Source: an uncultured Lactobacillus sp. (GTDB lineage: Bacteria > Bacillota > Bacilli > Lactobacillales > Lactobacillaceae). Taken from it: a stretch of 64,000 nucleotides of DNA. The stretch covers positions 1 to 64,000 of the forward strand of contig CALNAJ010000041.1 in the NCBI GenBank assembly GCA_937874695.1, in the 5' to 3' direction. Positions 41,529-49,515 of this stretch are shown here, piece by piece. Numbering within the stretch: position 1 is the first letter of the stretch; each line of letters opens with the position of its first letter. The notes below the pieces were generated by a model that saw nothing but the letters and a program-made list of their open reading frames with translations, made no database searches and was not told the DNA's origin. Made by a program: the position numbers and the translations under genes.

Positions 41529-42659
41529 TTACGACAACCCGGTAACCACCTGTAACGTGGCGGAGTAATAGTTGTGTTTTTCAATTGATTTCGGCATCTG
41601 TTTAGCCGTCTTATTCTTTAGCGACGACTTTTTCATGGTCTTGGCTGCAAAGTAGACCGGCGCCGTGAAGGCCGTGTTCACGTAACTATTGACGGCTTTG
41701 CCGCCCAACGTGTAAACGGCAGTGATCTTCTTTTTCCTATTGAAGAAGGTCAGTTGCTTCGTCAAAGCCTTTTTAGTCACACTATCCTTGCTGATCTTAT
41801 ACGTCTGTGCTAACCGCCAAGGCACCCGGTTGGCATTGTAACCGACTTGATTATCGGTCCCAGACTCGATGCTGTATGGCTTAACGGCCTTGAGTTTGAT
41901 ACTCTTGCCAGTTGCTAAGATGAAGTCCGGGAACAGTCCCGTCTTCTGCCGTGCACTAAGTTTCTTAACGGCAATTTGACTGCGCTTAGCGACGGTCGTC
42001 CAGGTACTATCCTTGGTATATTTAGCAAACGTCTTGAAGTAGCCAGTTATCAGGTCTGAGGGCCGCAGCTTGCTGACATCGTAACTATTCGTGGCCCAAT
42101 TTCCCATCGTTGGCAAATAGGTCGTCTTGTTGATTTCCTTTTGCTTAATGGCCTTGATGAGTTTCTTAGCCGCAGCTCGGTAATTGGTTTGCTTACTGCC
42201 CCACTTCTTATCCGCCAAAATTAATGCGTAAGCAATATCTAAATCACCGTCAGTCGCAGAGTTCTTCTGTGACCCGATACTCGTCATCTTGCCGGAACGC
42301 TTGGTTTGTTGCCACTGCATCAGCGGCACCTTACTGGAGACCCGGTGAGCCCGGTAATACTTGTACATCTGATTGAAGGTTGCGTGAGTATTGGCTCCCT
42401 TCTTGGCCGCCAATACAGCTGCCAACATCCCGTAACCCTGTCCCTCAGACAGCGCCGTCGTGGTCCCCTGACCATTGTTGGATTTCACATATTTCTGAGT
42501 CTTACCACCCACATAGATCTTTTGCCACTGTTTGTACTGGGTAACTGCTTGGCTAGTCTTGGCCTGGGCTGGCGTTGGTTGCACGCTGGTTAATCCCCAG
42601 ACGAGGCCACCGACAAACACGATACCCAATAAATTAGCTAAAATTTTCCGTTTTCGCAT
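41529..42659 (-). CDS. Secreted glycoside hydrolase family 8 (endoglucanase/chitosanase type)
   Basis: 376 residues. The signal peptide ends near AQA-K (residue 34). The GH8 barrel shows the acid Glu in ALSEGQGYGMLAAVL, the catalytic-site Asp in ATDGDLDIAYALILADKKWG, and VGYNANRVPWRLAQTY. It hydrolyses beta-1,4 glucan or chitosan, and may be involved in exopolysaccharide or biofilm turnover as for BcsZ-type enzymes. GAGGAG precedes the ATG. No cellulose synthase is adjacent. Confidence 0.9.
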   Translation of the reverse strand: MRKRKILANLLGIVFVGGLVWGLTSVQPTPAQAKTSQAVTQYKQWQKIYVGGKTQKYVKSNNGQGTTTALSEGQGYGMLAAVLAAKKGANTHATFNQMYKYYRAHRVSSKVPLMQWQQTKRSGKMTSIGSQKNSATDGDLDIAYALILADKKWGSKQTNYRAAAKKLIKAIKQKEINKTTYLPTMGNWATNSYDVSKLRPSDLITGYFKTFAKYTKDSTWTTVAKRSQIAVKKLSARQKTGLFPDFILATGKSIKLKAVKPYSIESGTDNQVGYNANRVPWRLAQTYKISKDSVTKKALTKQLTFFNRKKKITAVYTLGGKAVNSYVNTAFTAPVYFAAKTMKKSSLKNKTAKQMPKSIEKHNYYSATLQVVTGLS

Positions 42660-42807
42660 ATTGTCTGACTCCTCAATTTCAGAATAGGTTGCTAATTTTA
42701 ATTATGCAATATTTACCCGGAATTGTCGCTGGAAATGGCCCATCCCCACACTTTTGACCCGAAAAAAAAAGCCCCACGATCATCGCTGGTCGTAAGACTC
42801 ATCTTGA

Positions 42808-43128
42808 CTAGTCTTTAAAAATTTCCTTGGCAATGCCAAATGCAGACCATGCCTTAGGCCAGCCAACATAGAAAGCCAAGTGGGTAATCACTTCGGAGAT
42901 TTCATCCTTAGTAATACCGTTGCCCTTACCGATCTTCATGTGGGCAGGCAACTGTTCAAAGTTACCCCCAGAGATCAATGCGGAAATCGTGATCAAGCTC
43001 CGTTGGTGCGCGGACAATTGTTCTTCGCGCGACCAAACTTGTCCAAATAAAACATCATCATTCAGTTCGGCAAACTTAGGGGCAAATTCACCCAAGTTAT
43101 CCCGACCAGCAGTCTGTTTCTTTGCCAT
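42808..43128 (-). CDS. Carboxymuconolactone decarboxylase (CMD) family protein
   Basis: 106 residues with the CMD core ALISGGNFEQLPAHMKIG and the C-terminal EVITHLAFYVGWPKAWSA. It lacks the CxxC of AhpD-type peroxidase partners, so redox activity by disulfide is unlikely. GGAGG precedes the ATG. It is third in the merR-cupin-CMD operon. Confidence 0.9.
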   Translation of the reverse strand: MAKKQTAGRDNLGEFAPKFAELNDDVLFGQVWSREEQLSAHQRSLITISALISGGNFEQLPAHMKIGKGNGITKDEISEVITHLAFYVGWPKAWSAFGIAKEIFKD

Positions 43129-43142
43129 AATTTATTAGCCTC

Positions 43143-43553
43143 CTAGTCTAAAGCATCGTAATGGGCATCATCGACGGGTTCCAACCATTCTGGTGTCCCA
43201 GCCGTAATGGCGATGTGACTGAACCAGCTGTCCTTGGTTGCGCCGTGCCAGTGCTTGACACCGTCTTTCGTCACAACTACGTCACCGGCATGTAACCGCC
43301 GAGCGGGTTGACCATCTTCTTGATACCAGCCTTCTCCACCGGTAACCAACAATATCTGGAACCCATTGTGATGAATGTGCCAGTTGTTCCGGCAGCCAGG
43401 TTCAAAGGTCACGTTACCGACACCGACATTAACATCCGGATCACTCACTAAGCCTTGTAAGTAGCTTTGACCAGTGAAAACGTCTTGGTACGCCACATTC
43501 TTATCGCCGGCGGGAAAAATAACCCCGTTCTTAATATCTTCGTTCTTTGCCAT
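43143..43553 (-). CDS. Cupin-domain protein
   Basis: 136 residues. The first cupin motif is NNWHIHHNGFQILLVTGGEGWYQEDG and the second AGDVVVTKDGVKHWHGATKDSWFSHIAI; the His residues form a likely metal site. Small cupins beside CMD proteins are common in lactobacilli, probably acting on small electrophilic or quinone-type compounds; the reaction is not established. GGAG lies 9 nt upstream. Confidence 0.9.
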   Translation of the reverse strand: MAKNEDIKNGVIFPAGDKNVAYQDVFTGQSYLQGLVSDPDVNVGVGNVTFEPGCRNNWHIHHNGFQILLVTGGEGWYQEDGQPARRLHAGDVVVTKDGVKHWHGATKDSWFSHIAITAGTPEWLEPVDDAHYDALD

Positions 43554-43567
43554 CTTAAAGCGCTCCT

Positions 43568-43996
43568 TTACTTGTCATTAAATCGTTGTAAATAATCATG
43601 GAAACTCTCGGAATCGGCGATGGTGTGCTCGACTTTGCCGTCATACCAATCGATTTTTCGGCCCAACACCTGCAGATGCATCTGTAGCTCTGCAATATCC
43701 GCCTCGGCATCGTCCTTGGTCTTCTGCAGCATCGCTCGCCGTTCCGGGATGGTTGCGTCTCCTTCGGCTCGAAGCCTAACGTAGCGTTTCAAATCGTTGA
43801 GTCGCATCCCAGTTCCCTTCAGGTGAAGAATGAAACCAACCCACCGAATATCTTCATCGGTGTAAAATCGTACGCCATTCTCATCGCGTTGGGACTTCAC
43901 CAGCCCTTGATCTTCGTAATATCGTAATGTATACGTGGACAAACCAACTAGCTTGGCAAATTCACCAATCCGGTAATGTCGCTGTTCTTCAGCCAT
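43568..43996 (-). CDS. MerR-family transcriptional regulator
   Basis: 142 residues: winged HTH with YRIGEFAKLVGLSTYTLRYYEDQGLVKSQRDENGVRFY, then a dimerisation coiled coil. There is no conserved metal-binding Cys set, which fits AdhR/NmlR-like sensors of electrophiles. ATG 43996 has GGAGG 7 nt upstream. It heads the operon with cupin and CMD genes. The promoter has a 19-nt spacer with a dyad, so autoregulation is likely. Confidence 0.92.
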   Translation of the reverse strand: MAEEQRHYRIGEFAKLVGLSTYTLRYYEDQGLVKSQRDENGVRFYTDEDIRWVGFILHLKGTGMRLNDLKRYVRLRAEGDATIPERRAMLQKTKDDAEADIAELQMHLQVLGRKIDWYDGKVEHTIADSESFHDYLQRFNDK

Positions 43997-44028
43997 CAAA
44001 CCGCCTCCTTGATTTCCTTACAAGATCT

Positions 44029-44059
44029 AGTAAACACCTTTGAGTACACTTTAAGTCAA
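44029..44059 (-). promoter_or_regulatory. MerR-type promoter/operator with 19-nt spacer
   Basis: TTGACT (44054-44059) and TTTACT (44029-44034) are separated by 19 nt. The spacer holds the dyad CTTtgAGTACACTttAAG (plus-strand reading), half-sites CTTNNAGT/ACTNNAAG, typical of MerR/NmlR operators that twist the promoter. Confidence 0.75.
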
Positions 44060-44130
44060 CCCTTGTTCTGAAAAAAATCATCTGGATATGAGAAGAGAGC
44101 CTGAGACCCCGTCCCAAACTCTCCTCGTTA

Positions 44131-44700
44131 TTATTCTACTGCGATTTGGTCGATTGCTAACTGCATCATCTTTTGAAAGCGTTCGTCGATTTTACGCTGA
44201 GGCAACGATAAATAGCCACCTAATTCTTGCATGATAAAACCAAATAGAGCTGACCGATAGAGCGTCGATTCTACTAAGCTGTGATTATCCGCCCCATCCA
44301 AGACGTGAAGACTCCGAAACATTTGATTGTACAGGTCACTCAATGCTTGGTGCGTGCGCTTCAATTGTTTTAAGTTATTGGGATTAATTAGAATAGGTGC
44401 CAAATGTTTTTCATGGCGGCAGCCTTTACGGAATTCTTGGGCGAAGACCATTAAGGCCTCCTTCCCCCCTACGCCAAATAAACGTCGCATAAGTCGTTCG
44501 CTAAGCTGATTGACAAACCGTAATCCCACCTGATCTATCAGATCCGTCAAACTATCTGCATAGTTATAAACAGACTGGGGGCGAATTTCTAACGCATCTG
44601 CCAATGCCCGAATCGTCAGATTATCCAATCCGCGCTCTGCAATCAGCTGATCTGCGCGGTCCAATACAATCTCCCTAGTCAACGTTCGCCGTTTCACCAT
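44131..44700 (-). CDS. TetR/AcrR-family transcriptional regulator
   Basis: 189 residues with an N-terminal HTH (REIVLDRADQLIAERGLDNLTIRALADALEIRPQSVYNYADSL). The C-terminal ligand/dimerisation domain ends IDERFQKMMQLAIDQIAVE. AGAGGCG precedes the ATG. A small gene (44793-44927) lies upstream in the same direction. No obvious operator or exporter is adjacent, so its target is unknown. A GAGAG/CTCTC hairpin at about 44090-44125 probably ends the transcript. Confidence 0.9.
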   Translation of the reverse strand: MVKRRTLTREIVLDRADQLIAERGLDNLTIRALADALEIRPQSVYNYADSLTDLIDQVGLRFVNQLSERLMRRLFGVGGKEALMVFAQEFRKGCRHEKHLAPILINPNNLKQLKRTHQALSDLYNQMFRSLHVLDGADNHSLVESTLYRSALFGFIMQELGGYLSLPQRKIDERFQKMMQLAIDQIAVE

Positions 44701-44792
44701 GTTCTCGCCTCTTTCTGAATTTCTTCTCCATCATTATACATTGAAAGGGCTTTAACTTAAACTACATAACCTGTTTATCACCTAAAATATTA

Positions 44793-44927
44793 TTATCTTA
44801 ATATGCTGTTTTCGTGTCGAAATAGCTCGATCATAGGTACCCATGCCTGTCCATAACCGCCACCAATTAACGCGCTCCCCAGCATCGCTAACAGCCAACT
44901 GCGTTTTAAAGTCTCCGATTGCTTCAT
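44793..44927 (-). CDS. 44-residue small protein upstream of the TetR gene
   Basis: Begins MKQSETLKRSWLLAMLGSAL, with one weakly hydrophobic Gly-rich helix (LLAMLGSALIGGGYG) and a charged end (ELFRHENSILR). AGGAGGACGAC precedes the ATG, an ideal ribosome site. It could be a genuine small membrane protein or the preserved N terminus of a decayed transporter. Nothing else codes in the gap 44701-45139 except a terminator for the adhesin gene. Confidence 0.55.
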   Translation of the reverse strand: MKQSETLKRSWLLAMLGSALIGGGYGQAWVPMIELFRHENSILR

Positions 44928-45080
44928 GTCGTCCTCCTATTTAACTATCCGCCAAACAAACTGCTCGATGACAAATATACTAACTCCCCGAAGAATGATT
45001 CATAAGCTGAACTTGAATTTCACTCAGTATAGCATATAGTTGTCAGCTAAGATAGTTAATTCTGTTATAAATATTTCGAT

Positions 45081-45113
45081 AAAACGGCAGCCTGCGTGCT
45101 CCACAGTCTGCCG
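45081..45113 (-). terminator. Terminator after the adhesin gene
   Basis: CGGCAG-a-CT with AG-g-CTGCCG stem, then TTTTAT on the minus strand. Confidence 0.75.
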
Positions 45114-45139
45114 CCAAGTGATGACCTATTTAAATAAAA

Positions 45140-46885
45140 TTAGTTCTTGCGTTTCAAAGCAACGATTCCAAATCCACTAGCCACTAATAGGACTAAGCCG
45201 GCCCACACAGTCGGCTGTGCTGACCGTTCACTGGTCTGTGGTAACGTCTGGCCCACGTATTGACCCGTGCCAGAACCAGCACCACTCCCGTTACCGGCCT
45301 GTTGACCACTCATCGCTGAGCCTTGGCCACCGTTGCCACCAGTCGTGTAGGCACCAGCACCGCCATTAACGGGTTGTTGGCTACTGCTCCCTGGCTGATA
45401 AGTCGATGAACTACCTGGCTTCTGCGTTGTTGGCTTCACCGGCTTGATTGGCTTCACTGGTTTGCTTGGCTTTTGTGGTTTCGTTGGCTTAACTGGTTTC
45501 GTCGGTTTAACTGGCTTTGTTGGTTTCTGAGGATTCTCAGGGTTGGTTGGCGTTTCCGTCCCGGGATTTTCTGGATTCTCAGGATTTACTGGCGTCTCGG
45601 TTCCGGGGTTCTCAGGATTCGTCGTTCCCGGATTGGTTGGTGGCGTAACACCGCCAGGATTCTCGGGGTTGCCACCACCCTCAGCGCCTGAGTTCTCGCG
45701 GACATCTTCTGCAGAGACCACCACTGCGGCCGTTTGACCGTCCTTAATGGTAAATGAAATCGGCGTCTTGTCCAATTCAAAGCCCGCTGGTGGCGTTGTT
45801 TCAACGAATTGGTAATCGCCAGCGGCTAAGCCATCGAGCTTGATAATGCCTTCAGTATCGGTCACCAGGTCAGACTTTATGACTTCACCCTTGGCATCTT
45901 GCAATTCGTAGACGGCACCAGCCAAGACTTCACCGTTCGTCTTCGCCGTCTTCTTCAAGATGACTTCACCGAATTGCTGATCAGAACCGCCGTTACCGGT
46001 ACCACTACCACCCCAAACGATCCGTGACCCAACACTCTGGCCGTTCAGTGAGGCATTGTTTTTCCAAGTCCCACCGGTTCCAGAAACCTCTGGCGTCGTT
46101 TGATACGTCATGTTAACTGCTGTCGTCACGTTACTAAAGGTAAAGGTCAGCGTGCTTCCCATGACATTGATTTCAGGGGTAATGGACCCGCCATCGCTGG
46201 TAAAGAAGCCGTTTGAATCATAACTCCCAGTCTGTACGTGAACACTTCCGGGGACGTAAGTTTGGCCGGGTCCTAAACTGTCAGTAACGACGGCCTTATC
46301 CATCTTAGAACTAGTCGGATTGAAGGCAATATTCCAGGTTAACTTTGCGGGCGAACCATCCGGATTCCGTTCAGCAACCCAACCGACCTTATTGATTCCC
46401 CAATCTAAGTCAACATTGTTATTCACAGCGCTTCCCTTAACGTAAAATTGTAGGTTCCCCTTACGATCTTTCGTAGTGTTTGCAAGAGCCCCGTTAAACG
46501 TAATCGTCCCGGTACTCTCGCCTTCCTTAATGCTAAACGTCCCAATCTTCTGACCGTTATCATCGTACAGTGGGAACGTCACATCTCGCCGGCCAACCGC
46601 AGTCGGTGGAAACGTGACGGTGACGGTATCGCCGTCCTTGATGACTTCCCCATCTGGAATACTCCAATTGTAGTCCACCGTATAGTTATCCCACTTACTC
46701 AAGTCGGTTCCATTCGAAACGACTTGACCGTTGGAATCCGTAATAATTGCATCCCCCCCGCCTAATCCGGAGACAGCAACGTTGCCAGCATGAGCAGTAA
46801 TCCCACCGGTAGCGAAACCACCAACTAGACAGACAGCGATAACTATTAGAATGCCAATCACGACGGTAGTTATCTTCCTTCGCAT
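45140..46885 (-). CDS. Sortase-anchored adhesin with collagen-binding-type and Cna-B/SpaA domains
   Basis: 581 residues. Signal peptide/membrane helix first; then an Ig-like collagen-binding-type A region (about 60-290: SGLGGGDAIITDSNG..., WGINKVGW, TWNIAFNPTSSKMDKAVVTDSL). A Cna-B/SpaA domain follows (about 305-385: GEVILKKTAK..., FVETTPPAGFELD with Lys and Glu suited to an isopeptide bond). Then come a Pro-rich wall-spanning repeat (NPENPGTETP and KPTKPVKP units), a Gly/Ser stretch, LPQTS sorting signal, hydrophobic helix and KRKN. It binds host or food matrix. The start ATG 46885 has GGAGGGGG. Confidence 0.92.
   Translation of the reverse strand: MRRKITTVVIGILIVIAVCLVGGFATGGITAHAGNVAVSGLGGGDAIITDSNGQVVSNGTDLSKWDNYTVDYNWSIPDGEVIKDGDTVTVTFPPTAVGRRDVTFPLYDDNGQKIGTFSIKEGESTGTITFNGALANTTKDRKGNLQFYVKGSAVNNNVDLDWGINKVGWVAERNPDGSPAKLTWNIAFNPTSSKMDKAVVTDSLGPGQTYVPGSVHVQTGSYDSNGFFTSDGGSITPEINVMGSTLTFTFSNVTTAVNMTYQTTPEVSGTGGTWKNNASLNGQSVGSRIVWGGSGTGNGGSDQQFGEVILKKTAKTNGEVLAGAVYELQDAKGEVIKSDLVTDTEGIIKLDGLAAGDYQFVETTPPAGFELDKTPISFTIKDGQTAAVVVSAEDVRENSGAEGGGNPENPGGVTPPTNPGTTNPENPGTETPVNPENPENPGTETPTNPENPQKPTKPVKPTKPVKPTKPQKPSKPVKPIKPVKPTTQKPGSSSTYQPGSSSQQPVNGGAGAYTTGGNGGQGSAMSGQQAGNGSGAGSGTGQYVGQTLPQTSERSAQPTVWAGLVLLVASGFGIVALKRKN
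45425..45660 (-). repeat. In-frame tandem repeats in the adhesin wall-spanning region
   Basis: Degenerate 9- to 30-nt units encoding KPTKPVKP and NPENPGTETP blocks. This type of coding minisatellite is prone to length variation by slippage, which would change how far the binding domains protrude. Confidence 0.7.
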
Positions 46886-47210
46886 CGTAATCCCCCTCCA
46901 ATCACCTTTCACTAACAGTTAGCCTCGTTAAAGAAATAACAATTACAGCAACTGCTCGCGTCACAAACGCATTCACTTTGACAATACTTCTACCGCTCTG
47001 TATTTACTATAACTGCTCTCAAAAAAAGCAGTATCTCAGCGAGAAACTTTTCGTGCAGTTATCATCTCTGGAAATGGTAACGGTCCATTTTAAGTGTATT
47101 TAGGTTGACTCACAACAAAATCCATAACCACTAACGTTGGCCTACCGCGGTTTGATGGTTAATTTACTCTGCTGGTAAACGGCTAAATGGTTCATGGAAA
47201 CCACACCAAA
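46886..47210. other. Adhesin upstream region, no gene seen
   Basis: 325 bp without a convincing open frame. A minus-strand TATAGT near 47000-47015 may be the adhesin promoter. I see no palindromic operator. Confidence 0.3.
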
Positions 47211-47239
47211 AGCGGCTGATCCCATTAAGGACCAGCCGC
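47211..47239 (-). terminator. Terminator of the ADP-ribosylglycohydrolase/permease/kinase operon
   Basis: GCGGCTG/CAGCCGC stem (47233-47239, 47212-47218) followed by TTTTGG on the minus strand, 11 nt after the kinase stop codon. Confidence 0.8.
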
Positions 47240-47249
47240 AGCAAGTTGC

Positions 47250-48128
47250 CTATTCTTCTAACGCCCCACCCTGTTGGCCAACAACCAGCGCTGCTAATGT
47301 ATTCGCCCGTTGGACAGCCTGTGCAACATCGTGACCGACAGCCAACTCGGCTAATAAACCACCACAGTGGGTATCACCGGCACCAATCGTATTGACTACT
47401 TGTGTGGCCGTCCCAGGAACCATGTGACCCTGACCGTGCTCGACGTAGTAACTACCCTGGGCATCGAGCGTCACCACAACCAGTTCTCCAGTAATGGCAT
47501 TTAATCGTAAAGCAACCTCCTGATAGGTCTCAGTCGGGGTTCCCAGGTGTTGAATTTCCACGACGTTTCCATGAATCAACATTCCCGGACGAATCACCCG
47601 TTGAAGCACTGCTGGTGTGAGACTGCCGATGCGTGGCGACGTATCAAATAAGACACATAGACTCGGCTGCCGATCCAAGGCCGTTAAAATCACATCCGCG
47701 GCGCGAGCATCCTCTAATTCATATCCAGAGAGGTAGACGTAGTCGTAGTCAGCCAGCGAGATACGCTCGAACCACTCAGCTTGCCAACGCCGCTCAACCC
47801 CCGTAATCGACAGAAAAGCGCGCTCACCATTGGCCTCGACGAAGGAGACATCCCAACCATTATCGGCACTTTCATCCCGCACCAGTACCGGAATACCCAG
47901 TCGCTGAAAGGTGTCTTGCACGATGGTTGCGTGCTCACCTTGGCCGACTGGCGCAAATAAATCTGCAGTAGTCCCAGCATAGGTCAGCGCCCGCTGCACA
48001 TTGAAGGCCGAGCCGCCCACCTGTGTACTGCGCCAATCTCCAGCAACGTCTTCGCCACTCTGTGGGAGGTGCTGGACGTTGACGACGACGTCCACGTAAG
48101 CTGCCCCAATCACGAGTACCCGTGCCAT
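47250..48128 (-). CDS. PfkB-family carbohydrate/nucleoside kinase
   Basis: 292-residue ribokinase-fold enzyme: N-terminal VGGSAFNVQRALTYAG, ATP-site and anion-hole VNTIGAGDTHCGGLLAEL with the catalytic Asp. It phosphorylates a sugar or nucleoside. The ATG lies one base after the permease stop, with GAGGAGG inside the permease gene. As the last gene of an operon with an ADP-ribosylglycohydrolase and an NCS1 permease, it most likely acts on a ribosyl product of the imported compound. Confidence 0.88.
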   Translation of the reverse strand: MARVLVIGAAYVDVVVNVQHLPQSGEDVAGDWRSTQVGGSAFNVQRALTYAGTTADLFAPVGQGEHATIVQDTFQRLGIPVLVRDESADNGWDVSFVEANGERAFLSITGVERRWQAEWFERISLADYDYVYLSGYELEDARAADVILTALDRQPSLCVLFDTSPRIGSLTPAVLQRVIRPGMLIHGNVVEIQHLGTPTETYQEVALRLNAITGELVVVTLDAQGSYYVEHGQGHMVPGTATQVVNTIGAGDTHCGGLLAELAVGHDVAQAVQRANTLAALVVGQQGGALEE

Positions 48129-48129
48129 T

Positions 48130-49494
48130 CTAGTCGACCTCCTCAGTCAAGCGTTTGCCTACTGGTTTCAGCGCAACCATACAAATCACCGCTACAATTC
48201 CTGCGATAAAAACGCCCAGACTATTATCACGGAAGATGCCATGAGCAAACGGCCCCGTCCAAACGGCATTGTTGGTGAACAAGAAACCAGTAATCACGGC
48301 GACGATCCACGAGCTAATCCCCTTCCAATTGTAACGGTTGGCTGAAGCAGCCATCATTTCACTGATGGCGTACCCCTCACGTCGATAGAGCACACTATCA
48401 CACAGGAAGACGGCGACCCAGGCGGCCAGACACGTTCCCAAGAATCCCAGGAAGAGTTCGAAGTTCCCCATGAAATTTTCCGAAATGAATAGTACATATA
48501 CCGGAACCACAATCACAATCACACCATGTAGAATCAGAGAGTTCCGTTGGGAAATTCGAATACCCACGGTCTCCAGATTAATCCGCGCTGAGCGCAGGCT
48601 AATCATACATTGTGGAATCAGGCCACCTGCCGCCACCAGAAAGTAAATAACCGTCATCCACGATGGCAAGGCGTGGCTCATCACTTCGATGGGATTGGCA
48701 GCACTAGCCAGTCCCGGTTCTACGGTACTCAGCAACACGCCACCCCACATCAGGACAAACAGGGGCACAGCACCACCTAACAACGTATGCCAGAATGTAG
48801 CACTCTGACTGGCCTGAGGTTTTACGTAAGCGCCCCAGTCGGCTGCAGCCATCGACCAACTGATCCCGGAACCTGCGGCAACAATCGATACGGCGGGCCA
48901 GAAACCACCTAACCATTTCCCGCTGGGCTGGGCTAGTGCTTGCTGCCAGTTAGCCTTCATCAAGAACAGCACTAAAATCACGACTGTTAAGATCCCAAAT
49001 AGCCAAGACAGCCAGGTCTGAATCTTTGCCAAAACGGCTTCATTCACCAGTCCCGAGAGAATCACGATGCCGGCAAAAATGGCCAGTGCCACGGCGACCG
49101 TCCAGCCTGACTTGGCGATATGCATCACCTGGAGGAGCGCTACCAGTAAGAGTGTCCCGGTAATCACGTTCACGGCAAGCCAGCCAACCATGTTGATCCA
49201 CGCAATCCCATTTGGAAGCTTGTTACCTTGCGTGCCGTATGCCGCCCGCGACAGTTTAAATGTTGTCACACCTTCACGTTTTCCAATCATCGCAACCCAG
49301 CCAGGGAAGGCAAATGAAAGTGCCCCCACTAGAGACGCTAAAGTGGCTTGCACGAAGGATAAATGATAGCTGACGATGATTGCCCCAAAGACAATCCCCA
49401 TAATGCCAACGTTTGCCGCAAACCAGTTATAGAATAACTTCCCTGGCGTCAGCGTCTTGTCCTTCTGTGGTACCTTAATTATTTCCCCATTCAT
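48130..49494 (-). CDS. NCS1-family nucleobase/nucleoside permease (CodB-like)
   Basis: 454 residues with about 12 helices. NCS1 features are LFYNWFAANVGIMGIVFGAIIVSYHLSF, GREGVTTFKLSRAAYGTQGNKLP and SGISWSMAAADWGAYVKPQ. It imports a nucleobase-, hydantoin- or nucleoside-like compound by cation symport. I start at ATG 49494 (MNGEIIKVPQK), with GAGGAG upstream. The operon places a hydrolase before and a kinase after it. Confidence 0.9.
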   Translation of the reverse strand: MNGEIIKVPQKDKTLTPGKLFYNWFAANVGIMGIVFGAIIVSYHLSFVQATLASLVGALSFAFPGWVAMIGKREGVTTFKLSRAAYGTQGNKLPNGIAWINMVGWLAVNVITGTLLLVALLQVMHIAKSGWTVAVALAIFAGIVILSGLVNEAVLAKIQTWLSWLFGILTVVILVLFLMKANWQQALAQPSGKWLGGFWPAVSIVAAGSGISWSMAAADWGAYVKPQASQSATFWHTLLGGAVPLFVLMWGGVLLSTVEPGLASAANPIEVMSHALPSWMTVIYFLVAAGGLIPQCMISLRSARINLETVGIRISQRNSLILHGVIVIVVPVYVLFISENFMGNFELFLGFLGTCLAAWVAVFLCDSVLYRREGYAISEMMAASANRYNWKGISSWIVAVITGFLFTNNAVWTGPFAHGIFRDNSLGVFIAGIVAVICMVALKPVGKRLTEEVD

Positions 49495-49515
49495 AAAGTC
49501 CTTACTCCTCAATTG

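Noticed and set aside
45425..45660. Possible CRISPR-like regular repeats
   Set aside because: The periodicity is in frame inside a coding region and has no unique spacers.
45473..45737. Plus-strand Trp/Arg- and Gly/Phe-rich ORFs
   Set aside because: Antisense shadows of the Pro-rich adhesin repeats.
46978..47006. Plus-strand TTGACA-17 nt-TATTTA promoter-like sequence
   Set aside because: No plus-strand gene follows and the region is the upstream area of a minus-strand gene; probably chance.
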